Of a DNA stretch of 64,000 nt, positions 17,215 through 27,345 are shown in pieces. Below the pieces are notes generated by a model. It was not told where the DNA came from. It ran no database searches and saw only the letters and a program-made list of their open reading frames with translations. A program made the position numbers and the translations under genes. The DNA lies in assembly GCF_000621565.1 (NCBI RefSeq), contig NZ_KK211308.1, positions 62,001 through 126,000 on the forward strand, given 5' to 3'. Source of the stretch: Butyrivibrio sp. LB2008 (GTDB taxonomy: Bacteria; Bacillota; Clostridia; Lachnospirales; Lachnospiraceae). Each line of letters opens with the position of its first letter. Position 1 is the stretch's first letter.

Positions 17215-19320
17215 CTATTCGTTATTTTCTTCTTTTTCTTCAATATCTTCACCGGCGATTACCTCTTCCTCACCTTCATCTGCGGATTCATCTTCCGAAC
17301 AATTTTTATCAATAATATCCGTGGTAATTTCAGCAGTTTCATCTGTCTTATCTTTTTCAGATTCTTCGGTATTCTCTTCAACCTTTGTTACAATCTCAGC
17401 GTTGCTCTCAGAGCCTTCTTTAGGAGTATTATGCCCATCTGTGCCCGTCTCATTTTCATCTTCTTTTTCATTAACACTTTCCGATGTATCCGGAAAACTC
17501 TCCTCCGTATCATCCGACGCCGGCTCCTCATAGCCTTTTATGGCATCAAGGCTTCTCTCAATTCTCTCCTCGTCAAAATCAATACTCTCAAACGGCATCA
17601 TCATTGCCCTCGTTGATATGCTCTGCATAGCAAGCCCCTTCGATGTGTTTATCGCAGGAATGCTTGAATTGTACTGAGCATTTCTTCCTTTAAATTTGAT
17701 ATAAGCAGAAACAACCTGACCATGCACATATCCGCAGGAAGGAGCATAATATTCTATGTAATTCTCATTTTTGCCGCAAACCATTACTCTCTTGGTAATG
17801 ATATCCAAAAGTTTTCCGTTTCTTTCTCTTACTTCCTCGATAGAATCAACCGTTTCATCATGATATGGATCGGTATTATTATATCTTGCTCCGCAATGCG
17901 AACATTCATAAGCAAATACAGGCGTTCCATCCGAATAGTCCTTTACATGACATATATTCCTCGTACTTTTTTTCGTCTTTATAACATACTTATTCTGTGT
18001 GGCATAGCAGCTGTCACTGTGCCTGTGATATACAGGAGTTCCATAACATCCGCCTTTTCTTGAAGGAGAAACATAAGCATCACCGCATACCTGTCCGTGT
18101 CCGTCTTTATGATAGTGATAATCATATTCAATGCTGGCTGCGGTATCACCCGAATCAACAACTACCTTTGAAGGTATTTTTTCTATAGCCCTTGCAATTT
18201 CTGTAAATGTGGCATCCTCGCTTATCTTTACACCCTTAGTGAGCAATGCGGATGCCAAAAGCTTTTTTCCATTACTCACACGCTGAAAAACCTGATCAAG
18301 TTTAGTATTTATTCCTGTAGTTTTTTCATCGATATATCCCTTTAATCCGGCCATATCAGCAACTATCTCGGTATTGATATTCTCGATCTTTTCATTTAAC
18401 TTATCTCCTCTGACCTGACTCTCGGAGTTATAATTCTCTATCTTCTTATTTATCTCATCGCCTCTTGTCTTACTTTCCGAGTTGAAATTTTCTATCTTCT
18501 CATTGATACGGTCACCCATCGCTTTATTCTCGGAATTATAATCATCAATCTTCTCATCAATTCTGTCTCCAAGCGATTTGCTGAGTGATTCAAACTCATT
18601 TTTCAGATCGGAAACCGACTCAATATTTCTTTTTTCAAGCTCTTCATCGAATTTGGCAAGCTTATCAAAAAGTTCTGAATACCTTGCCGATGTATCATTT
18701 GTTATCTTGTCATCTCCGTCTTTAACCTCTCTTCTGATCTCTTTATCAAGATCATCCATGAGTTCCTTATTATGCTTCTTCAAATTCTCATACTCAACTT
18801 GAATATTCGAAAGCTCTTTGTTTATCGCATCAAACTCTTTCGCCGCCTTGTCGCGTGTCTCCCCGTTTCCGCTTTCTATGAGTTCTTTTAAGCTCTCGAT
18901 TCTGCTCTCTGTACTATTTACAGAAGAATGTATATTCTTAAGATTTGTCCCAAGTCCGGAAACTTTCTCATTTACATCATTCGCGTTTTTGGCATCGGAA
19001 AGCCTCTCGTTCTTTGTCTTTTCATAATATGAATCTATACCCTTCTGATTCTTAACGATCATCTCATCAAGATCCGTAAGGCAGTTATGAAGTTCATCAA
19101 GCTTTTCAGTGGTCTTCTCATTATTTTCATTTTCCGATTGTACAACCTGGTCCCTGGCACTTGCCGCCACAACAGGGGTACTCATATAAATGAGTCCTCC
19201 ACACAATACAAGCGCGATCATTACAGCAACCGCTACAACAAAAGTGTCATGTCTTCTAAGTTTTCTCAAAAGCAGTTTGACAGAATTATTCTGCTTTTCC
19301 CATCTTTCTTTTAATTTCAT
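17215..19320 (-). CDS. Membrane-anchored coiled-coil protein with His/Cys domain
   Basis: A 701-residue protein of unknown function. A basic N-terminus is followed by one membrane helix (about 28-50), then a long extracellular coiled coil (about 60-370) that includes four 18-residue repeats at 251-322. A compact domain (about 390-560) is rich in His, Cys and aromatic residues (DYHYHKDGHGQVCGD, GGCYGTPVYHRHSDSCY, YECSHCGARY) and looks metal-binding. The C-terminal 120 residues are an acidic, disordered Glu/Asp/Thr tail. It lies upstream of the CobW operon in the same direction, which supports but does not prove a link to metal handling. Ribosome site GGAAAGGAA. Confidence 0.75.
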   Translation of the reverse strand: MKLKERWEKQNNSVKLLLRKLRRHDTFVVAVAVMIALVLCGGLIYMSTPVVAASARDQVVQSENENNEKTTEKLDELHNCLTDLDEMIVKNQKGIDSYYEKTKNERLSDAKNANDVNEKVSGLGTNLKNIHSSVNSTESRIESLKELIESGNGETRDKAAKEFDAINKELSNIQVEYENLKKHNKELMDDLDKEIRREVKDGDDKITNDTSARYSELFDKLAKFDEELEKRNIESVSDLKNEFESLSKSLGDRIDEKIDDYNSENKAMGDRINEKIENFNSESKTRGDEINKKIENYNSESQVRGDKLNEKIENINTEIVADMAGLKGYIDEKTTGINTKLDQVFQRVSNGKKLLASALLTKGVKISEDATFTEIARAIEKIPSKVVVDSGDTAASIEYDYHYHKDGHGQVCGDAYVSPSRKGGCYGTPVYHRHSDSCYATQNKYVIKTKKSTRNICHVKDYSDGTPVFAYECSHCGARYNNTDPYHDETVDSIEEVRERNGKLLDIITKRVMVCGKNENYIEYYAPSCGYVHGQVVSAYIKFKGRNAQYNSSIPAINTSKGLAMQSISTRAMMMPFESIDFDEERIERSLDAIKGYEEPASDDTEESFPDTSESVNEKEDENETGTDGHNTPKEGSESNAEIVTKVEENTEESEKDKTDETAEITTDIIDKNCSEDESADEGEEEVIAGEDIEEKEENNE
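18355..18570 (-). repeat. Four 54-base coding repeats
   Basis: They encode residues 251-322, four units of the form GDRINEKIENFNSESKTR. The unit of 18 residues is compatible with coiled-coil extension by duplication. Confidence 0.85.
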
Positions 19321-19328
19321 TTCGTTCC

Positions 19329-19353
19329 TTTCCGTACTATTCGGACACGGAAA
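19329..19353 (-). promoter_or_regulatory. Hairpin touching the ribosome site of the coiled-coil gene
   Basis: On the minus strand TTTCCGT pairs with ACGGAAA around an 11-base loop; the 3' arm runs into GGAAAGGAA, the ribosome site of the gene starting at 19320. It could modulate translation. Confidence 0.35.
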
Positions 19354-19603
19354 AGAAGCCTGATCTTACCGCACCAAACAGTAATAAATTATTATAAATA
19401 AAAGTGGAATTTGCCCGGATGAACATCCAAGCTTATGTCAGTAGAAAACCGACAGGAATTTATTATACATATAATAATCAAAATTGCAACCTGTTTTTTT
19501 CAAAATTACAACTTCTGATTTTCTGAAAAAAGGCAGGCTTCACAATTTTCGCATATTTTCTGATATACTTTAGTATGAAATTATTTCTTTTGAGAGGTTT
19601 TTA

Positions 19604-19990
19604 GTGAATAAAAAACTGTTCAACAAAAATGATCTTATTCTCATAATCTGTTTAGCTTTGGTTTCAGCCGTTATCCTGACCGGCATCTCTCTTTTTTCCA
19701 AAAAAGGTGCAAAAGCAGTTGTCAGTGTTGACGGAAAGGAATTAGCTTCTTTTCCCCTAAGTGAAGATAACGTCTACAATATAAGCGGCTACCACGGAGG
19801 AGAGAATATTCTCGAGATAAAAGACGGAAAGGCTCATCTTACAGACGCATCCTGCCCCGACAAACTCTGTGTCAACATGGGCTATATAAGCAAGACAGGG
19901 CAATCTATCATATGTCTTCCCAACAAAGTAGTCATTGAAATAAAAGGTAATACCGAAGAAAAAAATAACTTTGACACCATATCGGAGTAA
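19604..19990 (+). CDS. NusG domain II-containing protein
   Basis: A 128-residue protein with one N-terminal membrane helix (about 9-29) and a C-terminal NusG domain II fold, with the family features SVDGKELASFPL, GENILEIKDGKAHL, the CPDKLCVNMG motif and SIICLPNKVVI. It begins at a GTG with GAGAGG upstream. In Firmicutes it is nearly always next to the Gx transporter, as here (8-base gap). The molecular role is not established; it is probably exposed outside the membrane. Confidence 0.9.
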   Translation: MNKKLFNKNDLILIICLALVSAVILTGISLFSKKGAKAVVSVDGKELASFPLSEDNVYNISGYHGGENILEIKDGKAHLTDASCPDKLCVNMGYISKTGQSIICLPNKVVIEIKGNTEEKNNFDTISE

Positions 19991-19998
19991 TAGAATTT

Positions 19999-20532
19999 AT
20001 GAATATAAAGACAAAAACAAGTAAAATAGCAATATACGGCGTACTTACCGCGCTCGCAATAATACTCGGCTATGTAGAGATGCAGCTTCCCGCCTTTTTC
20101 GCCATCCCCGGAATAAAGCCCGGACTGACAAATATCGTTGTCGTTGTCGCTCTCTATTCCCTTGGTAACAAGAGCTCCCTCTTTATCAACTTCGTAAGAA
20201 TCGCCATAGTTTCCATGCTTTTCGGAACTCTGATGGCCTTCCTGTTCTCAGCAGTAGGCGGCATCCTCAGCACAACAGTGATGATTATATTAAAAAAGAC
20301 CGGCAAATTCAGCCCTGTCGGCGTAAGTGCTATAGGCGGAGTAACCCACAACATCGGTCAGATAATAGTTGCCATGTTCGTCACAGGCACTTCGAGCATC
20401 CTCTGGTATCTCGCAATTCTCTGGATTACCGGAACAGTAAGCGGAATCATTGTCGGGATCATCGGCGGACTGGTTTGCAAGCACATAAAACCGGCAAACA
20501 CTGAAAAATCAGCATTTGCCGGATTCCGGTAA
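19999..20532 (+). CDS. Gx transporter family protein (heptaprenyl diphosphate synthase component I-like)
   Basis: A 177-residue integral membrane protein with five to six helices and the family signatures GYVEMQLP, PGIKPGLTNIV and GGVTHNIGQI. The family is listed as heptaprenyl diphosphate synthase component I, but the structure resembles ECF-type substrate-binding membrane proteins, and an isoprenoid-related or small-molecule transport role is inferred. It is translated from a ribosome site lying across the stop of the upstream gene. Confidence 0.88.
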   Translation: MNIKTKTSKIAIYGVLTALAIILGYVEMQLPAFFAIPGIKPGLTNIVVVVALYSLGNKSSLFINFVRIAIVSMLFGTLMAFLFSAVGGILSTTVMIILKKTGKFSPVGVSAIGGVTHNIGQIIVAMFVTGTSSILWYLAILWITGTVSGIIVGIIGGLVCKHIKPANTEKSAFAGFR

Positions 20533-20572
20533 ATTACTTATCTATTAAAGCTCTTATTAAAGTCTTTATTTA

Positions 20573-21949
<1,377 letters not shown>

Positions 21950-22044
21950 TTACTGAGTAAAAAAACTCGTATTAACGTTAACCGACTCTATAAAGAGCAC
22001 TATACAACAAAGAGTTATAAGCAATTCATCTAAAAATCCTATAG

Positions 22045-22080
22045 AAAAAGGGCGTAGGAAACCAGTGGTCTCCACGCCCC
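22045..22080 (-). terminator. Terminator of the SleB-type hydrolase gene
   Basis: On the minus strand GGGCGT pairs with ACGCCC with further pairing toward the loop, and TTTTT follows. It lies about 115 bases after the stop at 22194; the rest of the 21908-22193 gap shows no gene. Confidence 0.8.
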
Positions 22081-22193
22081 ATTGCGCAAACATCATTGTC
22101 TGAATGGTATTATACGCTTTAGACTTTTAAAGTGCAATAGTCTTTATTACATTAAATCAAAAAAATCTTTCCGTTTTTTTCAAGCCGCGATAT

Positions 22194-23615
22194 TTACTCA
22201 TCATCACTATCATCGTCATCATCACTGCTATCATCCGATTCTTCGTCATTATGCTCTTCTTCATGATGTTCCTCTTCTCCGGAATTATTCTCATCATGAT
22301 GTTCTTCTGCCGGAGCTTCCGCAGGTTGTTCCTGCTGCTCAGGTTCCTCAGGCGGTTTTTCTTTAACAACCCATCTGTAAAAGAATGCATGATTACCGAT
22401 CATCTGATACTCTGCAATTCCATAATGATCTGCCCAGTATCTTGTCATAAAGAACAGATAATCTCCAATACGTTTTCCACTCAGAACTTCCTGCGCTGCT
22501 TTTACACATATAGCATTCGGACCTCTTTGCATTATCAGTGACACCTTACCCGAACGCCATGAAGCAAACTGCATCTGTTGCGTAATAACACCTTCTACAC
22601 TATTGGGAAAAGCTGAGCTCTTAACTCTGTTCATAATAACCGAGCCAACGCCCAATTTTCCCGTATAAGTCTCTCCATCAGCTTCCGCCTGTATGGTAGC
22701 AGCAAGCATAACAAGCTCGGAATCGGAAGCAGAATAAGATCCTGATGTATCTTCCTTGGTAAGAGCAAGTCTGTTTGCAATCTGTTTAGCAAGTTCTGCC
22801 TGTGCCTTCGCGGACTGAGCATTAAGTTCCTTCATTTTCTTGTCTAATTCTTCAAGCTTTTTATCATAATCCGCAAGATTGTTTTGTTCGCTCGTCAGAT
22901 TCTTATTGGTTGTCTTAAGCTGCCCGTTTACAGTATTGGTAAGCTGCGTGAGCTCATCATGCTGCTCATCGAGTACGCTCTGTATTTCATTAAGCTCAGC
23001 CTCTTTAACCTTAACCTCTTCAGTCTTTTCTTTTATGTTTTTCTGTAAGGTCTGTAACTCGGTAATCTTCCTGTTATCATAGGCAACAATGGCATTCAGA
23101 TATTCAACTTTTGTCAAAAAATCATGAAAACTTCCGGCTTCTAAAAGAGTTCTCATCATCCCTCGCTCACCGCCGTTTTCATAGGATGATTTCATGCGGA
23201 GCTTAAGATTCTTATATCGCTCTTTTTCCTGTTCTTTGGCCTCCATAAGTTCATTATCCAAAGTAATAATACGTTCCGAAACTTCATCCATCTTCGCAAC
23301 GTTACTAGATATTTCCTTATTTAGACCATTTAATTTGTTGGAATATTCATTGATCTGGCTCTGAAAACCCTCTTTTTGATTTTTAAGATTTTCCACATTA
23401 GACTGTGTTTTTTGTTTCTGACTCTGAAGGTTGTTTATAGCGTCCTGAGTTTCTTTGGACTGCTTCTGAAGATCAGAAATAGCCTGCTGTGTCTGCTCTT
23501 CCTGCTGACGCATTGATGCAATCGTATCATTATACTCATCAGCAATGCTATATACAGGAAGATTTGTCCACGCAAGTATAAATACAAGTGTCCCCAAAAA
23601 ATACTTATTTTTCAT
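22194..23615 (-). CDS. Secreted coiled-coil cell-wall hydrolase, SleB/CwlJ type
   Basis: A 473-residue exported protein. A signal peptide (MKNKYFLGTLVFILAW, cleavage near residue 26) precedes a long coiled coil (about 30-265) like those of PcsB/CwlO-type proteins, then a hydrolase_2 domain (about 290-415: LAATIQAEADGETYTGKLGVGSVIMNRV, FPNSVEGVI), known from spore cortex lytic enzymes SleB and CwlJ. The tail is Glu/His/Asp-rich and ends in DDDDDSDDE. Here it is more likely used in vegetative wall turnover, with the coiled coil giving regulation. The ATG at 23615 is chosen over a TTG 15 bases upstream; neither has a strong ribosome site. Confidence 0.85.
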   Translation of the reverse strand: MKNKYFLGTLVFILAWTNLPVYSIADEYNDTIASMRQQEEQTQQAISDLQKQSKETQDAINNLQSQKQKTQSNVENLKNQKEGFQSQINEYSNKLNGLNKEISSNVAKMDEVSERIITLDNELMEAKEQEKERYKNLKLRMKSSYENGGERGMMRTLLEAGSFHDFLTKVEYLNAIVAYDNRKITELQTLQKNIKEKTEEVKVKEAELNEIQSVLDEQHDELTQLTNTVNGQLKTTNKNLTSEQNNLADYDKKLEELDKKMKELNAQSAKAQAELAKQIANRLALTKEDTSGSYSASDSELVMLAATIQAEADGETYTGKLGVGSVIMNRVKSSAFPNSVEGVITQQMQFASWRSGKVSLIMQRGPNAICVKAAQEVLSGKRIGDYLFFMTRYWADHYGIAEYQMIGNHAFFYRWVVKEKPPEEPEQQEQPAEAPAEEHHDENNSGEEEHHEEEHNDEESDDSSDDDDDSDDE

Positions 23616-23659
23616 TTTTCTTCTGCTCAACTGACTTTATTATCCCGTTTGCTTAAAGT

Positions 23660-24709
23660 TTATTCATAATCTTCCTCATCGGAATCATCAATATCCAAAG
23701 GTTCTTCATCATGTATCTCAATACCTTTCCATTCCCCGGGGAAAGATATATCATTACTTTTCCTGATGAAGTCCATAAAATTGAGCATCTTGATTGACTC
23801 AGAATGAGGCATATCCGGACATTCAGTTAATTTCTGTGCCATTGCCTTAACACAAGCTTCTACCTCATACTCATATCCGGTCTTCTGCCTTGGTCTTTTG
23901 TAGTAAGAAATCTCATTATGATCGGAATCGTAAACCGAGATTCCCTCAATATTGTTGATATTATCTACAATAATATAGCCCTTGCTTCCATATATAACAC
24001 CGCTTCTGTCACTCACAGCAAGCGCAGACGCATTAAGAACAGCCATCTTGCCATCCTTGTATGTCAAAGTTATACTGTCATGCATGTCCATACCATTGTC
24101 ATTATAGGTACATACAGAAATAATATCATCAACATCATTTCCAAATACCATTGATGCGAAATTAAGCGTATACACACCAAGATCAAGAAGCGCGCCGCCT
24201 CCCAACTCAGGCTTGGCTATTCGCTCTTTTTCCGCAACATTATATCCAAGACTTGCGGTAAGCATTGTTGGCTCACCTATAACCTCGCTTTCAAGTATCT
24301 CCTTAAGTTTCTTACGCATAGGATGGAATCTTGTCCACATTGCTTCGGAAACAAGCAAATTCTTTTCTTCAGCGTACTTAAAAATCGCTTCAGCCTGCTT
24401 TGAATTAAGCATAAAAGCCTTTTCGCACAATACATTTTTATTCGCCAAAAGAGCTAATTTAACATTATTAAAATGCTCAGAATGAGGTGTCGCAACGTAG
24501 ATAAGGTCTATCTTGGGATCTTTAACCAATTCTTCGTAAGAACCATAAGCCTTCTTGATGCCAAATTTCGAAGCAAATTTGTCTGCGCTCTCCTTTGTCC
24601 TGGAGCCAACCGCATAACAAGTAACGCCTCTCATATGTTTAAGCGTTTCTGCCATTGTCCCGGCTATCCTGCCCGTCCCCATAATAGCTACCTTAACTCG
24701 TCCAAACAT
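23660..24709 (-). CDS. Gfo/Idh/MocA-family oxidoreductase
   Basis: A 349-residue NAD(P)-dependent oxidoreductase: Rossmann motif AIMGTGRIAG, YVATPHSEH, CEKAF (variant of the catalytic EKP motif), SEAMWTRFHP and GGGALLDLGVYT. This subgroup resembles dihydrodiol/xylose-type dehydrogenases that act on sugars or cyclic alcohols; the substrate cannot be told. The C-terminal 15 residues are acidic. GGAGG precedes the ATG. It is 18 bases after the SH3b gene and 44 bases before the hydrolase, which suggests a shared transcript without a clear functional tie. Confidence 0.88.
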   Translation of the reverse strand: MFGRVKVAIMGTGRIAGTMAETLKHMRGVTCYAVGSRTKESADKFASKFGIKKAYGSYEELVKDPKIDLIYVATPHSEHFNNVKLALLANKNVLCEKAFMLNSKQAEAIFKYAEEKNLLVSEAMWTRFHPMRKKLKEILESEVIGEPTMLTASLGYNVAEKERIAKPELGGGALLDLGVYTLNFASMVFGNDVDDIISVCTYNDNGMDMHDSITLTYKDGKMAVLNASALAVSDRSGVIYGSKGYIIVDNINNIEGISVYDSDHNEISYYKRPRQKTGYEYEVEACVKAMAQKLTECPDMPHSESIKMLNFMDFIRKSNDISFPGEWKGIEIHDEEPLDIDDSDEEDYE

Positions 24710-24727
24710 AGTCAGAAACCTCCAAAA

Positions 24728-26110
24728 TTACTGGTCGATGAATTCACTCTTAATATATCCTGTCTGTCCATCATATTCAACTTTTGCCCATCCGTTGGAA
24801 TACTGTTCCAGCACATTTACGGTTGAGCCTGCAAATATGTTTGTCAGGATAGCAGAGTCTGTGCCCTGTCCTTTACGAAGTCTGACTGTATCATTGACTG
24901 TCATTTTGCCTGTCTTGCTTGAATTATTCTTATCAGTTCCGGCATCTTTATTGTCTGTTTTCTCATTATTCTTATTGGCATTATTTGCTTCAACAAGCTT
25001 AGCTGCTGCATTTGCCGCTGCATCTGCAACATCCGTTTCCTCTTCAACCGTTTCGTCCTTAGGAACTGCTACTTCTTCCGAGCCGACACGTTCAAACAGA
25101 TCAGTCTTTACATAAGCCTCTCCGCCGTTATATTCAATCTTACTCCAACCGTTAGGCTGTGCCTCAATTTCTTTAAATTCAGCTCCGGCATTGACCTCTT
25201 CAAGGATTTCTCCTTCTGTAGAATCGGTCTGTCTGATTCTTATTGAATCGCCCGTAGCTCTGATCGTATATACAGTCTTTGTCTCTGTCTCAGTTTCAGA
25301 AGTTTCTTCCGTTGCCGCATCACTGCTTGTTGCAGTGGAAGCATCTTCACTGGCACGTGCTGCCAATTCTCTTCCGACAGCTTCCTGAAGCTCTTTTCTC
25401 ATACTTGTAAGCTCTGCTGCCAGCTTTTCATCTGAATTGATCATTTCATTGAACTGAGAAGCAATCTTATTGTTAAGATCGATTACATCAGCCTGCATAC
25501 TACACTTCTTAATATATTCAAGGATCTGCGCTTCTTCTGTTTCACCATTGATATACAACTCTCCTGTTGCTTCATCGGTACAAATATAAAGCGTTTCAAG
25601 TCCCGGAATTGCTTTTTCGTAATTATAAAGCTTAACCATATTGTATACATAAGCAATGTAACTTCCTGCGATAGGTCCCTGCTTCGTGTATACCTTTATA
25701 GATTCATATCCCTCAATATATCCGGATGTCTGCTGAGCTTTGATCACTTCGGAATCAACAAGTCCTCTGTAAATACTTCTTATTACATCTTCATCACCTT
25801 CAGCTGTTGCTGTGTAATACTTATTAATAAGGTCATTTACAGCCGGATCTGTACACTCCGCCATCTGAGCATCCTGTGCATCGTTTACTTCCACAGAATT
25901 ATCGTTTCCGGCCATTGCTGACTCAGCCGCTAAACGGTTAGCTTTGAACGCAATAACAAAAGTTATAAGAACTGCAATAAAAAACATTACAGGCATAAGA
26001 AAACGCTTATTATCGGCAAAAATAACCAGAATTCCATGTTTATCCCTTTTCCAGCCTGTGTTCTTACGTCCTTCCTTGTCCAGTGTGTACGTGTGTTTTT
26101 TTCGTTTCAT
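24728..26110 (-). CDS. Membrane-anchored protein with two SH3b domains
   Basis: A 460-residue protein with a basic cytoplasmic N-terminus, one membrane helix (about 36-57), an extracellular NTF2-like helical/beta region (about 85-235, with YYTATAEGDEDVIRSIYRGLV), a Thr/Ser/Glu linker, an SH3b domain (about 288-345, DSIRIRQTDSTEG, GWSKIEYNGGEAYVKT), an Ala/Asn/Lys linker and a final SH3b domain (about 400-460, VRLRKGQGTD, GWAKVEYDGQTGYIKS). SH3b domains bind peptidoglycan. No catalytic domain is evident, so a wall-tethering or sensing role is inferred. Confidence 0.82.
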   Translation of the reverse strand: MKRKKHTYTLDKEGRKNTGWKRDKHGILVIFADNKRFLMPVMFFIAVLITFVIAFKANRLAAESAMAGNDNSVEVNDAQDAQMAECTDPAVNDLINKYYTATAEGDEDVIRSIYRGLVDSEVIKAQQTSGYIEGYESIKVYTKQGPIAGSYIAYVYNMVKLYNYEKAIPGLETLYICTDEATGELYINGETEEAQILEYIKKCSMQADVIDLNNKIASQFNEMINSDEKLAAELTSMRKELQEAVGRELAARASEDASTATSSDAATEETSETETETKTVYTIRATGDSIRIRQTDSTEGEILEEVNAGAEFKEIEAQPNGWSKIEYNGGEAYVKTDLFERVGSEEVAVPKDETVEEETDVADAAANAAAKLVEANNANKNNEKTDNKDAGTDKNNSSKTGKMTVNDTVRLRKGQGTDSAILTNIFAGSTVNVLEQYSNGWAKVEYDGQTGYIKSEFIDQ

Positions 26111-26164
26111 GATCTACCCCTGCTCATTTCTTAATTGAGGAATTACTATATTACCTCTCGAAAA

Positions 26165-26236
26165 TACACCCGACAGGAATCGAACCTGCATTAAAGGCGT
26201 CGGAGGCCTCCGTTCTATCCATTAGACTACGGGTGC
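26165..26236 (-). tRNA. tRNA-Arg (anticodon CCG)
   Basis: A 72-base cloverleaf on the minus strand: acceptor GCACCCG/CGGGTGT, anticodon stem GAGGC/GCCTT with loop CTCCGAC (anticodon CCG, reading CGG), and T-arm GCAGG-TTCGATT-CCTGT. The 3' CCA is not encoded. Confidence 0.95.
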
Positions 26237-26246
26237 ATACCAAACA

Positions 26247-26276
26247 ATAATAACATAAGGGCACTACAATGTCCAA
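26247..26276 (-). promoter_or_regulatory. Promoter of tRNA-Arg
   Basis: TTGGAC and TATTAT on the minus strand are spaced by 18 bases, ten bases before the mature 5' end. The remaining sequence to 26438 is AT-rich and shows nothing further. Confidence 0.5.
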
Positions 26277-26438
26277 CCGAAGCGAACTTACAGGTTTTTA
26301 TACCGGTCGATGTGTATGATATTCAAGATTATTTTGTTGCAAAACAATTAATCTAATTACAATAGATATTTTAACATTTTAAGAGAATAAAATAAAGTAC
26401 CTTCTAAATTCAGTATTTATGCGCCTTACAGCAAATGC

Positions 26439-27068
26439 TTACCCGAAAACCTTGAAAATACCTGTATTCTTTTCATAAAAATAAATATTATCGCTTAAAA
26501 ACTCCTCTCTGCTTAGAACTCCTGCGTTAACTTCATGCACAATTGCTTTAAGCATTTCAGCTTCATCCGGAACTCCTTTTTCAGGCACCACGATTACTTC
26601 ATGAATCGACGCAGGAAGAATATACAGATTTACCCCGTATTTCTCTGAAATATCCTCCAAAACTCCCGGATACAAAATGGCACCCGCACCATAATTTTGT
26701 CCCTTATTCGTGACCACAATAAGATTATTTAATGTCTCAGGGTCGTTAATTATATCTTCACCTAAAAAATCTCCCATACCAAATGTTTTTACCGGAGTCA
26801 CCTTTCCGGCACTCTTCATTAGATTTTTCCAAAGTTCTTCATAAGTTATCCCCCACATATCCAGATGAGAGTCATTTATGGTTATAAGCCCTTCGCCTAT
26901 TGAATCGTTCCTGACAATACATACAGGAACCATGGCAAGGTCCTCAATCCTCCTAAAGGGAATGTTTGCAAGATACTCTTCATTATCATTTATTCCCATC
27001 AATTTAAAAGACAACTTCTTCTCAACTTTATCAAAATCACTAAAAAAACTTACATCTATATGCTTCAT
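26439..27068 (-). CDS. DUF5688-family protein, short form
   Basis: A 209-residue soluble protein matching DUF5688, a family abundant in Lachnospiraceae: LSFKLMGINDNEEYLANIPFRRIEDLAMV, ITINDSHLDMWGITYEELW, and LYILPASIHEVIVVPEKG. It seems shorter at the N-terminus than most members I know (often near 300 residues), and the ATG has a good AAAGGA site. Function is unknown. The gene stands alone between tRNA-Arg and the efp terminator region. Confidence 0.8.
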   Translation of the reverse strand: MKHIDVSFFSDFDKVEKKLSFKLMGINDNEEYLANIPFRRIEDLAMVPVCIVRNDSIGEGLITINDSHLDMWGITYEELWKNLMKSAGKVTPVKTFGMGDFLGEDIINDPETLNNLIVVTNKGQNYGAGAILYPGVLEDISEKYGVNLYILPASIHEVIVVPEKGVPDEAEMLKAIVHEVNAGVLSREEFLSDNIYFYEKNTGIFKVFG

Positions 27069-27105
27069 ATTTCTTTTCCTTTCAATTCATCAGGTTATTA
27101 GAGAA

Positions 27106-27198
27106 CAACGAGTTGCTTTGCAACTCGTTGCGCGCCGATGCGCGCAAGCTTTAGCTTGCATAATACTTCTGCGCATCGGTCGCATCCATAGCGGAGCG
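27106..27198. repeat. Structured multi-hairpin element, copy 2
   Basis: An 11-base hairpin CAACGAGTTGC/GCAACTCGTTG (27106-27130), then a stem CCGATGCGC/GCGCATCGG (27135-27179) enclosing a hairpin GCAAGCT/AGCTTGC, then CGCATCCATAGCGGAGCG leading into seven T. Architecture and the GCATCC..GCGGAGC block match copy 1 at 6261-6352. Confidence 0.65.
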
Positions 27199-27237
27199 TT
27201 TTTTTGTTTGATAGGAATTTCCTATCAAACAAAAAAA
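27199..27237. repeat. Long palindrome, copy 2
   Basis: Nineteen bases, seven T then GTTTGATAGGAA, pair perfectly with TTCCTATCAAAC and seven A around a single T. The right half supplies the T-run of the efp terminator on the minus strand. Confidence 0.85.
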
Positions 27238-27283
27238 TAAGACAACAGAGATTCGCGAAAAACGCGAAAACCTATTGTCTTAC
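27231..27283 (-). terminator. Terminator of efp
   Basis: On the minus strand TAAGACAA pairs with TTGTCTTA, with an inner TTCGCG/CGCGAA stem, followed by TTTTTTT. It lies about 60 bases after the efp stop. Confidence 0.85.
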
Positions 27284-27345
27284 ATTAGTTTCTTTATAAA
27301 TTTAATATGACCGTTATACGTGTCAGTTAGGTATTGTGTATCAGA

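Noticed and set aside
22082-22366. His-rich plus-strand frame near 22.1-22.4 kb
   Set aside because: It runs opposite the acidic tail of the SleB-type protein and into its terminator; low-complexity shadow.
26165-26240. tRNA-Arg as an integration site
   Set aside because: No duplicated tRNA 3' end or integrase gene was seen nearby.
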